Source: Mesotaenium endlicherianum (lineage: Eukaryota; Streptophyta; Zygnematophyceae; Zygnematales; Mesotaeniaceae). Taken from it: a stretch of 64,000 bases of DNA. Location of the stretch: NCBI GenBank assembly GCA_009602735.1, contig WELA01003597.1:807081-871080 (forward strand), in the 5' to 3' direction. The number at the start of each line of letters is the position of its first letter. Within the stretch, counting starts at the first letter, position 1. Both the position numbers and the translations under genes were made by a program. Below, one piece after another: positions 63,171 to 64,000 of the stretch. The notes under the pieces were generated by a model that searched no databases, was not told where the DNA came from, and was given only the letters and a program-made list of their open reading frames with translations.

Positions 63171-64000
63171 TCTCCGCCTCACTCCCCTGTAAGGCTTTGT
63201 CCTCTTCCTCCATGCTGGACACGCGGCGTTTCTTTTGTCGCTGGTCCTTCTCAGTTGCTGGAGCAGCGGCACCCCCGCCTCAAGTTGCACCCCGCTTGGT
63301 TTTCTTGTTTGTCTAGGGTTTCTTCTCAGCTGGAGGCCTCCTATGTGGCGGCGCTGTGGATTTTGGCGTCCTCTTCTTTTTACTGCTCAAAGACGTTCCG
63401 CACAAGCTTCCCATTTGAGTATTGTTCTCTGCAGTCACAGGTCGCAGCATCAGTGTGGCGCTTGCGCCGACAGGGCCTGCTCATTCCTTGCTTGTGATCT
63501 ATCAGCCAATGTAGGAGAGCCTGATAATGCTACAATATGCATGAGCATGCAGACGGAGTATAGAGGAAATGAGACACCGCAAAGTTTGCACATACTCACC
63601 ATGTGCTGCAGAATCTTGTAGTTCTTTGTTGAGGCCGGAGTCTCTGTTCTTAGGAGACTTCTTGCTGTTGCAATCTCCCCACTCCTGTTTATAGCCGTCC
63701 TTGTTTTTCCCTGACTTTGGCATGGAAATGGAAACCCCCTCTGAACGTGGAATGCCTGCTATCATACATGAAAGTTGAGCCCTTTCTTAAACCGGGTGGC
63801 CAACAAGCGGAGTCAGTTGGCAGTCTCACATGCACATGCTCTTAAGGAGTGAGGAGGTTGTGTACCTCTTTGGGAGTTATGGCTTTCTTCTTGGGGGTTG
63901 TGGCGAGGGACAGACTGGGGTTCCCTATCGGTCCCTTGCACACCGGTGCTTCTGTTAACGGGGTTGCCAGCCTCCTCTTCTTGTCCAATAACTGCATTCA
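63150..64000 (-). CDS. Probable multi-exon basic nuclear protein, partial
   Basis: Several Lys/Pro/Ser-rich exon candidates lie on the minus strand, each followed by a GT donor. One near the right edge is DKKRRLATPLTEAPVCKG...TTPKKKAITPKE, before GTACAC. Another, around 63590-63740, is MPKSGKNKDGYKQEWGDC...LNKELQDSAAHG, before GTGAGTATG. Others are KKKRTPKSTAPPHRRPPAEK and KDQRQKKRRVSSMEEEDKAL near 63200-63410. The composition is like intrinsically disordered nuclear or chromatin proteins. The exon chain is not certain, phases were not all checked, and the gene would run off the right edge. Confidence 0.35.

Noticed and set aside
63150-63300. AP2/ERF start (YRGVRRR) on the minus strand
   Set aside because: Only seven residues fit and the AP2 core (WxAEIR) does not follow; an alternative frame with KKRRVSSMEEED fits the neighbouring exons better.

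Overview
The window looks like nuclear DNA of a green-lineage organism, with a streptophyte alga or early land plant the best guess. It has introns with GT-AG borders, a plant-style fused HPPK-DHPS folate gene, an HY5-type bZIP, a plant-style NAA38, and many Ty3/gypsy LTR elements. The species itself cannot be named from sequence alone.

Left arm (1-12.4 kb) is host gene space: the 3' exons of an HY5-like bZIP (+), single-exon NAA38 (-), an unidentified probably organelle-targeted protein (-), and a complete five-exon HPPK-DHPS gene (+). I rebuilt the HPPK-DHPS gene from matching splice phases as 601 codons. The unidentified gene and HPPK-DHPS are divergent and share about 460 bp of upstream sequence.

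Middle (12.4-45.1 kb) is repeat territory. It holds relic and solo LTRs, long pyrimidine-rich low-complexity DNA, and at least three bodies of one Ty3/gypsy family (here 'A'; chromodomain integrase, plus an extra ORF between pol and the 3' LTR). One 1.9-kb stretch is present twice in direct repeat around a single N, almost certainly an unmerged contig overlap. Other single Ns probably mark further contig joins.

Right arm (45-64 kb) mixes accessory genes with a second Ty3/gypsy family ('B'). The unusual part is 48.1-51.3 kb: a cytosine-5 DNA methyltransferase coding region with an unidentified C-terminal continuation, bracketed by two diverged copies of an unidentified protein pointing towards each other. 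Next to it, on the minus strand, lies a RING-finger gene with a family-A solo LTR sitting at an intron-exon border. The LTR's last bases plus the duplicated target site recreate the 3' splice site. Element B1 (54.1-61.3 kb) carries 5S-rRNA-like sequence in its leader and tRNA-like sequence in its LTRs, and its 3' LTR holds another TG...CA insertion.

The strongest candidates for something undescribed are the methyltransferase with its paired flanking genes and the family-A accessory ORF. Function is inferred from motifs only; no database search was possible.
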